This document shows positions 18,411 to 28,300 of a stretch of 64,000 nucleotides of DNA, piece by piece; within the stretch, counting starts at the first letter, position 1, and every line of letters begins with the position of its first letter. Origin of the DNA: Flavobacterium sp. (GTDB lineage Bacteria; Bacteroidota; Bacteroidia; Flavobacteriales; Flavobacteriaceae). Below the pieces are notes generated by a model. The model was not told the DNA's origin, did not search any database, and worked only from the letters and a program-made list of their open reading frames with translations. The translations under genes were made by a program, and so were the position numbers. Where the stretch lies: the NCBI RefSeq assembly GCF_027484705.1, contig NZ_JAIXSL010000019.1, forward strand, positions 1-64,000, given 5' to 3'.

Positions 18411-18552
18411 TGTATGTTTATTCGTGAATGTCGTTATTTACTTCGTCTGTTCGCATTTTTAAAATGCTCGAGTGTTTATTCGATAAAAGTACAAAATAAT
18501 CATAAGTGCAAATAACCAAATCAACACATAACCATATTGCCAACAATTTTGA

Positions 18553-18560
18553 TAACTTTG
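18553..18560 (+). promoter_or_regulatory. -7 promoter element for glnS
   Basis: TAACTTTG is an exact TAnnTTTG match ending 18 nt before the glnS ATG at 18579. Confidence 0.5.
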
Positions 18561-18578
18561 CGACACTAAATTTTGATT

Positions 18579-20681
18579 ATGTCCACTGAAGAAAAGTCAC
18601 TGAATTTTATCGAGCAGATTATCGAGGAAGATCTCAAAAACGGCTTGTCGCCTGACAAATTGCGTTTTCGTTTTCCTCCCGAGCCCAATGGTTACCTGCA
18701 TCTTGGCCACGCCAGCGCGATTGCTTTAAATTTTGGTTTAGGCATCGATTATCAGGCGCCCGTAAACCTGCGTTTTGATGATACGAATCCCGCCAAAGAA
18801 GAGCAGGAATTCGTAGACGCAATCAAACGCGATGTGCAATGGCTTGGTTACCAATGGGCCGAAGAGCGTTATGCTTCTGATTATTTTCAGCAGTTGTACG
18901 ACTGGACGGTTGACTTCATTAAAAAAGGGAAGGCTTATGTTGACAGTCAAAGCTCGGAAGCCATGGCTATGCAAAAAGGAACGCCAACCACTCCAGGAAC
19001 GGACAGTCCATATCGAAATCGCTCCGTGGAAGAAAATTTAGACTTATTCGAGAGAATGAAAAATGGCGAATTCGAAGAAGGCACCCATATTTTGCGCGCT
19101 AAAATCGATATGAAATCGACCAATATGCTGATGCGCGATCCAATCATGTACCGCATTCTTCATAAACATCATCACAGAACCGGTGATGCCTGGTGTATTT
19201 ATCCTATGTATGACTGGGCGCATGGAGAAAGCGATTATTTAGAACAAATTTCACATTCGTTCTGTACACTCGAATTTTTACCGCACCGCGAATTATACGA
19301 TTGGTTTTTAGACCAGATTTATGACAGTAATCTAGTACGCCCTAAGCAAAGAGAATTTGCCAGAAGAAATTTAAGCCACACCGTAGTCAGCAAAAGAAAG
19401 CTGATGCAATTGGTCAAAGAAAATTACGTAAACGGTTGGGACGATCCGAGAATGTCTACGATTTCAGGTTTGCGCCGTCGCGGTTATACGCCGGCTTCGA
19501 TCCGCAATTTTGCCAATATCATCGGTATTGCCAAACGCGATAACCTGATTGATGTTTCTGTTCTTGAGTTCTGCATTCGTGAAGATCTTAATAAATCAGC
19601 GCCCAGAGTCATGGCCGTTTTAGATCCTGTGAAGTTGGTCATTACCAATTATCCCGAAGGGCATGTCGAATGGCTTGAAGCCGAAAACAACCAGGAAGAT
19701 GACAATGCCGGTTTCCGTAAAGTGCCATTTTCTCGTGAACTGTATATCGAAAGGGAAGACTTTTTAGAAGAAGCACTTGCCAAATTTTTCCGTTTGAGCA
19801 TCGGAAAAGAAGTACGTTTGAAAAATGCTTACATCATCAAAGGCGAAAGCGTCGTGAAGGATGTCGCTGGAAATATCACGGAAATCAATGCGACTTATGA
19901 TACTGACAGTTTGAGCGGAAGCGGTTCTGAAGCCAGTCAGCGAAAGGTTTCCGGCACATTGCATTGGGTTTCGATTGAACATGCGGTTCCCGCCGAAGTG
20001 CGTTTGTATGACCGTTTGTTTGTGGATGAAGCGCCAGATTCGCATAAAGAAAAAGACTTTTTAGAGTTTGTCAATCCGGATTCTTTGAAAATCGTTACGG
20101 GTTATGTAGAGCCAAGTCTGAAAACCGCGCAGATTGAAGATAAATTCCAGTTCCAGAGATTGGGTTATTTTACTGTCGATAAAGATTCGGTGGCCGAAGG
20201 TTTGGTGTTCAATAAAACGGTCGGGCTTAAAGATGCCTGGGAAGAAAAAGGCAAAAAAGACGAGAACAGCATCAACAATTCGTTGAAGGAAATCAATAAA
20301 TATTTCAAAGTTGAAACTCCGGAAGAGAGAAACGCCGTCGAGAAAATGATCAGCGAAAGTATCCAGTCGATTGCGAATTTCAGCTTATTGCAAAATGCGT
20401 TGAAGAAAAATATCAACAATAATAAAAGTTCGCTCTTGTTTGCCAACTTCCTGTTGAAACATTCCGACAAAATAAAACCATCAGATTTTGATACCGAAAC
20501 CATTCACAAATTATATTCGATGTCGATGAAAAGCGAATCTGCTTTTGTGCGTTTGGAAACCATCAATAATTTAAAAAATGATCCGATTAATTTTGAAAAT
20601 ATAAAATCGCAAATAATCGATTTGAAAAATTCGGAAAAAAACGAATCGGTGCTTTTGGTTTTGCATTCGATTTTATCCTAA
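18579..20681 (+). CDS. glnS: Glutaminyl-tRNA synthetase with a C-terminal extension
   Basis: This enzyme charges tRNA-Gln with glutamine in the cytoplasm. The 700-residue protein has the class I signatures PPEPNGYLHLGHAS (HIGH) and VVSKRKL (KMSKS), with the GlnRS-type anticodon-binding beta-barrel after it. A canonical GlnRS of about 550 residues ends near FNKTVGLKDAWEEK. A further 145 or so residues follow, Asn/Lys/Ser-rich and helical (ENSINNSLKEINKYF to VLLVLHSILS). NCBI uses a 'GlnRS/YqeY fusion' label for some relatives, but I cannot confirm YqeY homology; the tail looks more like short helical repeats. ATG 18579 was chosen over TTG 18573 because of the promoter position. Confidence 0.92.
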   Translation: MSTEEKSLNFIEQIIEEDLKNGLSPDKLRFRFPPEPNGYLHLGHASAIALNFGLGIDYQAPVNLRFDDTNPAKEEQEFVDAIKRDVQWLGYQWAEERYASDYFQQLYDWTVDFIKKGKAYVDSQSSEAMAMQKGTPTTPGTDSPYRNRSVEENLDLFERMKNGEFEEGTHILRAKIDMKSTNMLMRDPIMYRILHKHHHRTGDAWCIYPMYDWAHGESDYLEQISHSFCTLEFLPHRELYDWFLDQIYDSNLVRPKQREFARRNLSHTVVSKRKLMQLVKENYVNGWDDPRMSTISGLRRRGYTPASIRNFANIIGIAKRDNLIDVSVLEFCIREDLNKSAPRVMAVLDPVKLVITNYPEGHVEWLEAENNQEDDNAGFRKVPFSRELYIEREDFLEEALAKFFRLSIGKEVRLKNAYIIKGESVVKDVAGNITEINATYDTDSLSGSGSEASQRKVSGTLHWVSIEHAVPAEVRLYDRLFVDEAPDSHKEKDFLEFVNPDSLKIVTGYVEPSLKTAQIEDKFQFQRLGYFTVDKDSVAEGLVFNKTVGLKDAWEEKGKKDENSINNSLKEINKYFKVETPEERNAVEKMISESIQSIANFSLLQNALKKNINNNKSSLLFANFLLKHSDKIKPSDFDTETIHKLYSMSMKSESAFVRLETINNLKNDPINFENIKSQIIDLKNSEKNESVLLVLHSILS

Positions 20682-20705
20682 AAGCAACTATTATTTTAAA
20701 CTATC

Positions 20706-20735
20706 AAAAGCGTCTCATTTCAGGCGCTTTTCTTA
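20706..20735 (+). terminator. Intrinsic terminator of glnS
   Basis: AAAAGCG (20706-20712) pairs with CGCTTTT (20725-20731) and is followed by a T-rich stretch, 25 nt after the glnS stop. The rest of the 300-bp gap before the YtxH gene is AT-rich with no gene seen. Confidence 0.6.
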
Positions 20736-20903
20736 TTATTATAAATAACTATTATTTTTTAAATTATTATTGCGAAAGACTATTAAAAATAGCGCTTTTA
20801 AATTGGCTCTAAAGCCATTTTTTAATAAAAACAAGTTCTTGGTCATTTGTCGACAAAAGAAGCTAATCACGCGCTTTATTTTAAATTTCGACCATCTAAA
20901 ACG

Positions 20904-20911
20904 TACTTTTG
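20904..20911 (+). promoter_or_regulatory. Possible -7 element for the YtxH operon
   Basis: TACTTTTG is an exact TAnnTTTG match 71 nt upstream of the YtxH ATG. A second partial match (TACCTTTA, 20945-20952) lies closer. Which one is used is unclear. Confidence 0.35.
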
Positions 20912-20981
20912 AGTGTTGTTAACCGGTAGTTGTTAATAAAGTCGTACCTTTAACTAAGTGAAATTTTAAATCTATAGAATC

Positions 20982-21311
20982 ATGTCAAATAAAACAGGAA
21001 ATACCGTAGTGGCACTTTTAATCGGAGCGGCTTTAGGAGCTGTTGCCGGAATTTTGTTTGCGCCCGATAAAGGTTCCAAAACCAGATCGAAAATTAAAGA
21101 CGGTTTTGACGATGCCCAAAATAATTTGAAAGATAAATTCGATCACGCGACCGAAGACGTCAAAGAAAAAATAGCTGATGCCAAATTCGATCTTGAGGAA
21201 ACTTATGATGATTTGGTTTCTAACATGAGCCACAAAACCGAAGACGTCATTTCTTTTTTGGAAACCAAATTGGCCGACCTCAAAAAACAGAACGCCAAAC
21301 TTCAAAAATAA
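20982..21311 (+). CDS. YtxH domain protein
   Basis: The 109-residue protein has an N-terminal Gly/Ala-rich membrane segment (VVALLIGAALGAVAGILFAP) followed directly by DKGSKTRSKI, the YtxH signature. A long charged amphipathic helix follows (DFDHATEDVKEKIADAKFDLEE type repeats, residues about 45-109). YtxH proteins are small stress-associated, membrane-tethered proteins of unclear function. It is the first of three closely spaced genes (4 bp and 2 bp gaps). Confidence 0.85.
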   Translation: MSNKTGNTVVALLIGAALGAVAGILFAPDKGSKTRSKIKDGFDDAQNNLKDKFDHATEDVKEKIADAKFDLEETYDDLVSNMSHKTEDVISFLETKLADLKKQNAKLQK

Positions 21312-21315
21312 CGCG

Positions 21316-21666
21316 ATGGCTTTTGACGAATTAAAAGAACAAACCGAAGACATTCAGGATCAGGCGCAGGCTTACATCGAAAGTAGTGTCGCGTATTATA
21401 AATTATGGGGATTCAAAGTGGCGATGAAATCGACTACGATGATGCTCAAATTTACTTTAATCCTGTTGTGCTTTAGCATGGTTTTGCTGTTTGGTTCGTT
21501 TGCAGCTGCCTTTGCCATTGGTAAAGCTTTAGACAGTTACGCTTTGGGATTCCTAATAGTGGCGGGCGTTTATGCCGTTTTCACGGGGCTTTTATTTTTG
21601 ATTAAAGATAAAATCGTCGAGGGTAAGATTATGCAGAACTTTTCAGAAATCTTTTTTAACGACTGA
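21316..21666 (+). CDS. Holin-X-like small two-TM membrane protein
   Basis: The 116-residue protein has an amphipathic N-terminal helix (about 1-30), then two strong TM segments (LKFTLILLCFSMVLLFGSF and LGFLIVAGVYAVFTGLLFLI) and a short tail. This is the layout of the 'phage holin family' (Phage_holin_3_6/Holin-X) proteins found in non-phage settings. There are no phage genes nearby, so a lytic role is unlikely. Its tight link to the YtxH gene suggests a shared membrane function. Confidence 0.65.
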   Translation: MAFDELKEQTEDIQDQAQAYIESSVAYYKLWGFKVAMKSTTMMLKFTLILLCFSMVLLFGSFAAAFAIGKALDSYALGFLIVAGVYAVFTGLLFLIKDKIVEGKIMQNFSEIFFND

Positions 21667-21668
21667 TT

Positions 21669-21923
21669 ATGGAAGCCAAAAAATATTCCTCTTACGCTGA
21701 AATCGACCGCGACTTGGAAATCCTCAAACTTGAAAAGGATATCCAATACCAAAAGCTTGTGCTGAGCATTCAGAACACCAGAGAAAGTTTTACACCGCAG
21801 GGCATCGTGAAGAATTTCCTTGGTTCGTACAAAACCATTTTATCAGAATCTTATCTTTCCATTCTCAATATGGCGCTTCCTTATTTGGCCAAATGGTTGT
21901 TCAAAAAATGGAAGGATCGATAA
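21669..21923 (+). CDS. Small conserved hypothetical protein of the YtxH/holin trio
   Basis: The 84-residue protein opens MEAKKYSSYAEIDRDLEILKL, a charged helix. A C-terminal hydrophobic amphipathic stretch follows (ILSESYLSILNMALPYLAKWLF) and the end is basic. It may be DUF6327, but that is from memory. It is probably membrane-peripheral. It starts 2 bp after the holin-like gene and is the last gene of this operon. Confidence 0.6.
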   Translation: MEAKKYSSYAEIDRDLEILKLEKDIQYQKLVLSIQNTRESFTPQGIVKNFLGSYKTILSESYLSILNMALPYLAKWLFKKWKDR

Positions 21924-21990
21924 TTTAAGCCTAAAAATGTTCGTTAAATACGATTAAACAAAGTATTTTAGCGACTATAAATAATCGTTT

Positions 21991-22650
21991 ATGAAAAAGA
22001 TTCTAATCATATTAGCTGTAATCATAGCTAGTTTTCAAACCAGTGCACAATACCGAAATAAAGATGGAAACCGAATCGGAATTTCAGCGGGTATTTCTCA
22101 AATGACCTTATTGTCAAGCAACTTCAAAGCGAAACCAGAAATGGGATTCATGGGCGGCTTGTCGGTGCGCGGAAATTATTACAATGATTTCAGTATGACC
22201 TACGGAATGCAGTTCATCAACAACAGTTTTTCTCTGGAAACTTTAAGCAAATTAGGCAAAAAAGAAGATGTGAAATATACCGTTTCGGGTGTTCAGGTTC
22301 GATTAGTATTGAGTTATAATATTGTTGAAGATTACTTCGCCGTCGATTTCGGACCCGTATTGCAAGTCAACGGAAAACTCAAGGTTCAATCCGGAAAGGA
22401 AGACAATCTTCTGACCGGAACGCTTTTAAAAACGGAAGATATTGTTGATGTTACTACAATCAATGGCAATCTGTATTTCGGGATAACCGCCGGAAGCAAA
22501 GTGGTCAAAGCTGTAATTTTCTACCAATACGGCATGAACAATTTTATGAACAAACTCAACAAAGACGACGATTTGAAGGCTTTGAATGGCGGAAATAAAT
22601 TCAAAGGTAATATTGGATTACTAGGCGGACAGATTTTAATTAGTTTGTAA
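21991..22650 (+). CDS. Outer-membrane beta-barrel (PorT-like) protein
   Basis: The 219-residue product has a signal peptide (MKKILIILAVIIASFQTSAQ) and alternating hydrophobic strands typical of a small eight-stranded barrel (ISAGISQMTLL, GFMGGLSVRGNYY, FAVDFGPVLQV, GNIGLLGGQILISL). Bacteroidota encode many such porin-family (PorT-like) proteins; the role of this one is unknown. The next gene, 17 bp downstream, is also secreted. Confidence 0.75.
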   Translation: MKKILIILAVIIASFQTSAQYRNKDGNRIGISAGISQMTLLSSNFKAKPEMGFMGGLSVRGNYYNDFSMTYGMQFINNSFSLETLSKLGKKEDVKYTVSGVQVRLVLSYNIVEDYFAVDFGPVLQVNGKLKVQSGKEDNLLTGTLLKTEDIVDVTTINGNLYFGITAGSKVVKAVIFYQYGMNNFMNKLNKDDDLKALNGGNKFKGNIGLLGGQILISL

Positions 22651-22667
22651 TTTATTATAGGACATTT

Positions 22668-23648
22668 ATGAAAATCAACTTTTTAAGTTTAGTCTTTTTT
22701 GCGCTATGGTTTAACGGCGCAACTTCTCAGGAAGGTTTTATTATCAACAAAGATGGAGAGAAAATAATTGTAGATAACAGCACAGTTGAATTGTATGCTT
22801 CGCTTGAAAAATTCAAATACCAAGAACCCGGCAGCGATAAAACACATACTATCAATTTAGACAAAATAACGTCGGCCGCCATTGGAAAATATCGCATTGA
22901 AACTTTTAACTTAGATAAAGAACCGAGACCTTGTTTTATCTTGGCGGAATTGCCGGATAAGAAACTCGTCAGTTATATTGGAATTTATAAAACGTATAGA
23001 AAATATTTCTCTTACATTATCGATGCGAATAACACCGTGATAGAAACATTAAAATTTTCAAGTACGGATAAAAGAGACGATACTGAAGCGATTTTAAAAC
23101 AACATTTCTCGCACTGTCCTGAACTTAAGACAAGAATGAATTCGTATGAATCGGATTATATGAATTTAGAAAACACATCAAAAAGAGCCGCCAAATTCGT
23201 TGAAAAATATGAAGAGGGAAATGGTAAGATGATCTTGCTTTTCAGAAGTCCAACCTATTCAAAGTGTAATAGTGAACCCCTAGAAACGGTTACAAAAGCT
23301 GATGATCTGACGAAAACAGCTACAAACACAGATAATTCAGCGCAATATAATGGCACCTATAAGTTCGAATCGATGACCACGGAATTCCAAGGGTCAAAGA
23401 GAACGTTGCCTATTAAAGGAACTTACATCATAAATGATGGTTTCGTCGAAGTCAAGACAAAGGACAACAGCCCGAAATATAAAATCAAAAGTATTCACAA
23501 TGGCACCATTTATCTTGAAGACAATAACATGACTCACACCATTCTGGTAATACCTGAGACCGGAAAGAAATATGATACTAAAATAGTTTTTACGTCAGAT
23601 AAAAAACTTGGCGGCGGCGGCGGTGAATACTGGTGCATAAAATTATAG
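22668..23648 (+). CDS. Secreted hypothetical protein
   Basis: This 326-residue protein has a signal peptide (MKINFLSLVFFALWFNGATSQ) and is not recognised as a known family. It has an N-terminal domain of about 190 residues, a Thr/Asn-rich linker (residues about 205-225, TKADDLTKTATNTDNSAQ) and a beta-rich C-terminal segment (GTYKFESMTTEFQG ... GTYIINDGFVEVKTK). It ends in a poly-Gly run (GGGGGEYWC) encoded by GGC repeats. It lies 17 bp after the barrel gene, so both may act at the envelope. Confidence 0.6.
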   Translation: MKINFLSLVFFALWFNGATSQEGFIINKDGEKIIVDNSTVELYASLEKFKYQEPGSDKTHTINLDKITSAAIGKYRIETFNLDKEPRPCFILAELPDKKLVSYIGIYKTYRKYFSYIIDANNTVIETLKFSSTDKRDDTEAILKQHFSHCPELKTRMNSYESDYMNLENTSKRAAKFVEKYEEGNGKMILLFRSPTYSKCNSEPLETVTKADDLTKTATNTDNSAQYNGTYKFESMTTEFQGSKRTLPIKGTYIINDGFVEVKTKDNSPKYKIKSIHNGTIYLEDNNMTHTILVIPETGKKYDTKIVFTSDKKLGGGGGEYWCIKL

Positions 23649-23655
23649 CATCGAT

Positions 23656-23687
23656 AAAAAAAGCTCCCAATTCGGGAGCTTTTTTAT
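23656..23687. terminator. Bidirectional intrinsic terminator
   Basis: GCTCCC and GGGAGC form a stem with a 5-nt loop, flanked by an A-run and a T-run. It ends transcription of the secreted protein gene (plus) and of gltX (minus). Confidence 0.8.
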
Positions 23688-23688
23688 T

Positions 23689-25194
23689 TTATAAAGTTGC
23701 GATAGCTTTTTCCAAACGCTTGATGGTTTCTGCTTTACCAATCCATTCTACAATATCGAACAGATGCGGGCCTTTAAGCGCACCGACCAAACTCAAACGG
23801 AACGGCTGCATGACTTTCCCCATGCCGATTTCGTTTTTCGTCATCCAGTCTTTGACGATCATTTCAACATTTGAGGAAGTAAATTCACCGATGTTTTCCA
23901 TCACGGAAATCAATTCCTGTAATAATCTTGGTGTGTCAGCATTCCAGTTTTTGGCTGCCTTTTCATCATAAGAAGTTGGAGCCTGCAAAAAGAAATCGCT
24001 GAGTTCCCAGAATTCTGATACAAAATGGGCGCGTTCTTTTATCAATGAAATTAAGACTTCAAGTTTGTCTTCGGCTACGGAAATTCCTTTTTCATTTAAG
24101 ATAACCGTAAAATCTTTTGCTAAATTAGCATTGCTTTGCTTTTGCAAGTATTGGTGGTTGAACCATTTGTTTTTTTCAGGGTCGAACTTGGCTCCAGATT
24201 TGTGCACGCGGTTTAGGTCGAACGCTTCAACCAATTCATCTAATGAAAATAATTCTTTATCGGTGCCGTCATTCCAGCCTAATAAAGCTAAGAAATTGAT
24301 AACCGCTTCTGGAAAAAATCCTTTTTCTCTGTAACCAGACGAAATGCCTTCTTCGGTTTTCCATTCAAGAGGAAATACAGGAAACCCTAATTTATCGCCA
24401 TCGCGTTTGGATAATTTTCCGTTGCCTACAGGTTTCAGTATCAATGGTAAATGCGCGAATTCAGGCGCTTCCCAACCGAAAGAACGGTATAATAAAACGT
24501 GCAAAGGCATTGAGGGCAACCATTCCTCACCACGAATAACATGCGAAGTTTCCATCAAATGATCATCAACAATATTAGCCAAATGATACGTTGGCATGCC
24601 GTCGCTTTTGAACAGCACTTTGTCGTCCAAAAGATTGGTTTCAAATTGTATGTCGCCGCGTATAATGTCGTGCAAATGCAAAGTTTCGTTCACAGGCGTT
24701 TTAAAACGGATGACGAAATCTTCACCTTCAGCAATTCTCTTGTCGGTTTCCTCTTTTGAAAGTACCAACGAAGTATCGAGTTTTTCGCGGTTGTGCCAAT
24801 TGTAGATGAACGTTTTGCCTTGCTCTTCGTGCTGTTTTCTATGGAAATCCAAAGCTTCGGCCGTATCGAAAGCATAGTAAGCATTGCCTGAATCAATCAG
24901 TTGATCCGCGTATTGTCTGTATAAATATTTTCTTTCGGATTGTCGGTAAGGACCGAATTTTTCGTTTTTGCCGACGGTTTCACTAGGAGAAATTCCAAGC
25001 CATTCCAAGGCTTCAAAAATATATTGTTCCGCTCCGGGAACGAAACGGTTCTGGTCAGTGTCTTCAATCCTAAGATAGAAAACACCGCTATGTTTTTTTG
25101 CAAACAAGTAATTGAATAGTGCGGTACGAACTCCGCCAATGTGTAAAGGTCCCGTCGGACTGGGTGCAAAGCGCACGCGAACTGGTTTCGACAT
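23689..25194 (-). CDS. gltX: Glutamyl-tRNA synthetase
   Basis: This enzyme charges tRNA-Glu, needed for translation and, in bacteria with the C5 pathway, for heme precursors. The 501-residue protein has FAPSPTGPLHIGGVRTALF (HIGH motif) and KLSKRDGD (KMSKS motif), followed by a helical anticodon-binding domain. The length is typical. A perfect TATCTTTG element lies 18 nt upstream of the ATG. It is divergent from the DUF4175 gene. Confidence 0.95.
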   Translation of the reverse strand: MSKPVRVRFAPSPTGPLHIGGVRTALFNYLFAKKHSGVFYLRIEDTDQNRFVPGAEQYIFEALEWLGISPSETVGKNEKFGPYRQSERKYLYRQYADQLIDSGNAYYAFDTAEALDFHRKQHEEQGKTFIYNWHNREKLDTSLVLSKEETDKRIAEGEDFVIRFKTPVNETLHLHDIIRGDIQFETNLLDDKVLFKSDGMPTYHLANIVDDHLMETSHVIRGEEWLPSMPLHVLLYRSFGWEAPEFAHLPLILKPVGNGKLSKRDGDKLGFPVFPLEWKTEEGISSGYREKGFFPEAVINFLALLGWNDGTDKELFSLDELVEAFDLNRVHKSGAKFDPEKNKWFNHQYLQKQSNANLAKDFTVILNEKGISVAEDKLEVLISLIKERAHFVSEFWELSDFFLQAPTSYDEKAAKNWNADTPRLLQELISVMENIGEFTSSNVEMIVKDWMTKNEIGMGKVMQPFRLSLVGALKGPHLFDIVEWIGKAETIKRLEKAIATL

Positions 25195-25211
25195 TTTGTA
25201 AAAATTTTGTG

Positions 25212-25219
25212 CAAAGATA
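25212..25219 (-). promoter_or_regulatory. -7 promoter element for gltX
   Basis: TATCTTTG on the minus strand matches TAnnTTTG exactly, 18 nt before the gltX ATG. Confidence 0.5.
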
Positions 25220-25294
25220 CTAAGTTAGCCTGTCGGTTTTTTACATTTTTAGCATCGATTTGAAGCTTAGAAACTTTGGAATTTTTTTAACGTT

Positions 25295-25322
25295 TTGCAA
25301 TTCAGATAAAATCGTACTTTTA
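25295..25322 (+). promoter_or_regulatory. Promoter (-33 TTG, -7 TACTTTTA) for the DUF4175 operon
   Basis: TTG (25295-25297) is separated by 17 nt from TACTTTTA (25315-25322), a 7/8 match to TAnnTTTG. It lies 27 nt upstream of the TTG chosen as the DUF4175 start, which excludes the longer reading from 25260. Confidence 0.45.
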
Positions 25323-25349
25323 GCGGTTATAATAAAAAAACAAGCGCCC

Positions 25350-28300
25350 TTGAAATCATCGAATATCATTTACGAAAAGTTAGAAACTTTCATTAGGAAA
25401 TACTACACCAACGAGCTCATTCGCGGCGTGTTATTCTTTGTAGGGTTGGGGTTGCTGTATTTTTTATTCACGCTTTTCGTCGAGTATTTCCTTTGGCTCA
25501 AACCGATGGGAAGAGCGGTATTATTTTGGCTTTTTATCGGCGTTGAATTGTTTTTGCTCGCACGGTATATCGTTTTCCCGCTTTTCAAATTGTTTAAAAT
25601 CCAAAAGGGAATCGATTACAAAGAAGCGTCAATCATCATTGGGAACCACTTTTCTGAAGTCAGCGACAAACTCACAAATTTCTTGCAACTGGCTTCTGAC
25701 AACAACCAATCGGAACTACTTTTGGCATCTATTGACCAAAAAGCCAATGCGTTGCAGCCGATTCCGTTTGGAAGTGCGATCAATTTTAATGCGAATAAGA
25801 AATATTTGCCGTTGGCGATTTTACCAATTTTATTTTTTGCATTCTTTTACATTTCGGGCAACAGCAATGTGATCTCGCAGAGTTTCAACCGCGTCGTACA
25901 TTTCAAGGAACAGTTTATTCCGCCCGCGCCGTTTGAATTTGTGATTGTGAATAATCCGTTGCAGACTGAACAGAACAAGGATTTTACACTTTTACTCCGC
26001 ACCAAAGGGAAAATTGTTCCCGAGAACGCGATGATTTTCATTAACGATGAAAGTTACTATATGGAATCGGTGAAGCCAGGAGAATTTCAGTATAAGTTCA
26101 CTAAACCTGCTGCCAATATTGATTTTCATGTGGAAGCGAATGCTGTAGTTTCTTCTGATTATGAATTGAAAGTGGTTACGGTTCCATCGATTGCGAACTT
26201 TGAGATGCATTTGAATTTTCCGTCTTATCTCAATAAAAAATCAGAAACCATCAAAGGTTCGGGAAATGCGATTGTTCCGGAAGGAACAACGGTTTCCTGG
26301 AAAATCAATACACAAGCGACGCAAAATGTGGAATGGTCAGATATGAAATCATTGACGCCATTTTCTAAAAATGAGAATACATTTTCCCTGTCCAAGTCTA
26401 TTTTTCAAAACACCGATTACCAGATTTTGACTTCGAATGAGAAAGTGAAAAACTACGAAAAGCTAAATTATCAGATTTCCGTGATTAAAGATCAATTTCC
26501 GACCATAAATGTCAATCATGCGCCGGACAGCCTTAAAACGGAGAAAACGTATGTTATCGGGCAAGTTTCGGACGATTATGGTTTGTCTAAACTTCAGATC
26601 ATCTATTATGAAAAAGATAAACCAAACACTGCTAAAAGAGGCATTATTGCGGTGAAGAAAGATATTTATGATCAATTTGTGTTCTCTTTCCCAAGTGCTT
26701 TGCCTGTCGAGCAAGGTGTAACTTATGAATATTACTTTGAAGTTTTTGACAATGACGCAGTGCACCATTTTAAAAGCACCAAATCTTCGGTATTTTCAAA
26801 TAGAATCGTTACCGATACAGAGAAAGAAGATCAGGTATTGCAGCAGCAAAACAACAGCATCAATGGATTGGAGAAATCTTTGAAGGCTCAGGACAAGCAG
26901 ATTTCTGAAATTGAAAAACTTCAGAAAGCGGGAAAGGAAAAAGACAATCTGGAGTTCAAAGACCAACAGAAAGTCAATGAATTCATCAACCGCCAGAAAC
27001 AGCAAGATGCGATGATGAAGGAGTTTGCGGAGAAGATGAAAGAGAATCTGGACAAATTCAAATCCGAAAAGAAAGACGAGTTTAAGGAAGAACTGCAAAA
27101 ACGATTGGAGAAAGCCGATAAGGATTTGGAGAAAAACCAAAAGCTGCTTGACGAACTTAAGGAACTCAATGATAAGATCAAGAATGAGGAGCTTATGGAA
27201 AAGCTGGATAAGTTCAAGCAAAACAGTAAAAACCAAACCAAGAACTTGGAGCAATTGGTCGAACTTACCAAGAAGTATTATGTAGAAAAGAAAGCAGAAC
27301 AATTGGCTGATAAGCTAGATAAATTAGCGGAGAAGCAAGATAAGTTGGCAGAAAACGAAAAGAAAAATTCTACTGAAAAACAGAATGAAATTAACAAGGA
27401 ATTTGATAAGATTCAGGAAGATTTAAAAGACCTGCAAAAGGAAAACAAGGAATTGAAATCACCGATTGATATCCCAAATGATGCTGAAAAAGAGAAAAGC
27501 ATAGACGAGGATTTGAAAAAAGCTTCTGAGGAATTGCAAAAAGAAAAGAAAGACAAAGCCAAGCCCAAACAAAAAAGTGCCGCCAAGAAAATGAAGGAAA
27601 TGTCCATGAAAATGGAGCAAAGTATGGAAAGTTCCGAAAAAGAAGAAATAGAAGAGGATGTCAAAATGCTGCGTCAGATTCTGGATAATTTGTTGGCTTT
27701 TTCGTTCTCACAGGAAGAAGTCATGGGACAATTCAAAGGACTCAAAAGAGGTTCGCCGTCATTCAATAAAAACCTGAAGATTCAGCAAAATTTGAAACAA
27801 CAATTCAAACATGTCGACGATAGTTTGTTTGCGATGTCTTTAAGGAATCCCAAAATGGCTGAGAATATTACAGAAGAAATTGGGAATGTGCATTACAACA
27901 TTGATAAAGCGTTAGAGAGCTTGGTTGAAGCGCAAATCCCAAAAGGACTGTCACACCAACAATATACCATTTCAGCGGCTAATAAGTTGGCAGATTTCTT
28001 AAGCGACATCCTCAATAATATGCAAATGTCTTTGTCAGGAATGGGTTCCGGTAAGCCAAAACCTGGTCAAGGGCAAGGAATGGGCATGCAATTGCCGGAT
28101 ATCATTAAAAAGCAGGAAGGCCTTGGTGAGAAAATGAAAAGTGGCATGCAGAAAGGTGATAAACCCGGAGACAAAGCAGGCGAGGGCAAAAAGCCCGGTG
28201 AAGGTGAAAAACCGGGCGAGGGTAAGAAACCAGGAGAAGGAAATAAACCCGGTGAGGGAAATAAGCCAGGACAAGGCGATAAAGGCAAATCAGGCAAAGA

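Noticed and set aside
21316..21666. Prophage remnant
   Set aside because: The holin-like gene is isolated; no phage structural, replication or integrase genes are near.
25260..25349. Longer N-terminus for the DUF4175 protein
   Set aside because: It uses a TTG located before the putative promoter (25295-25322); the family-like N-terminus begins at TTG 25350.
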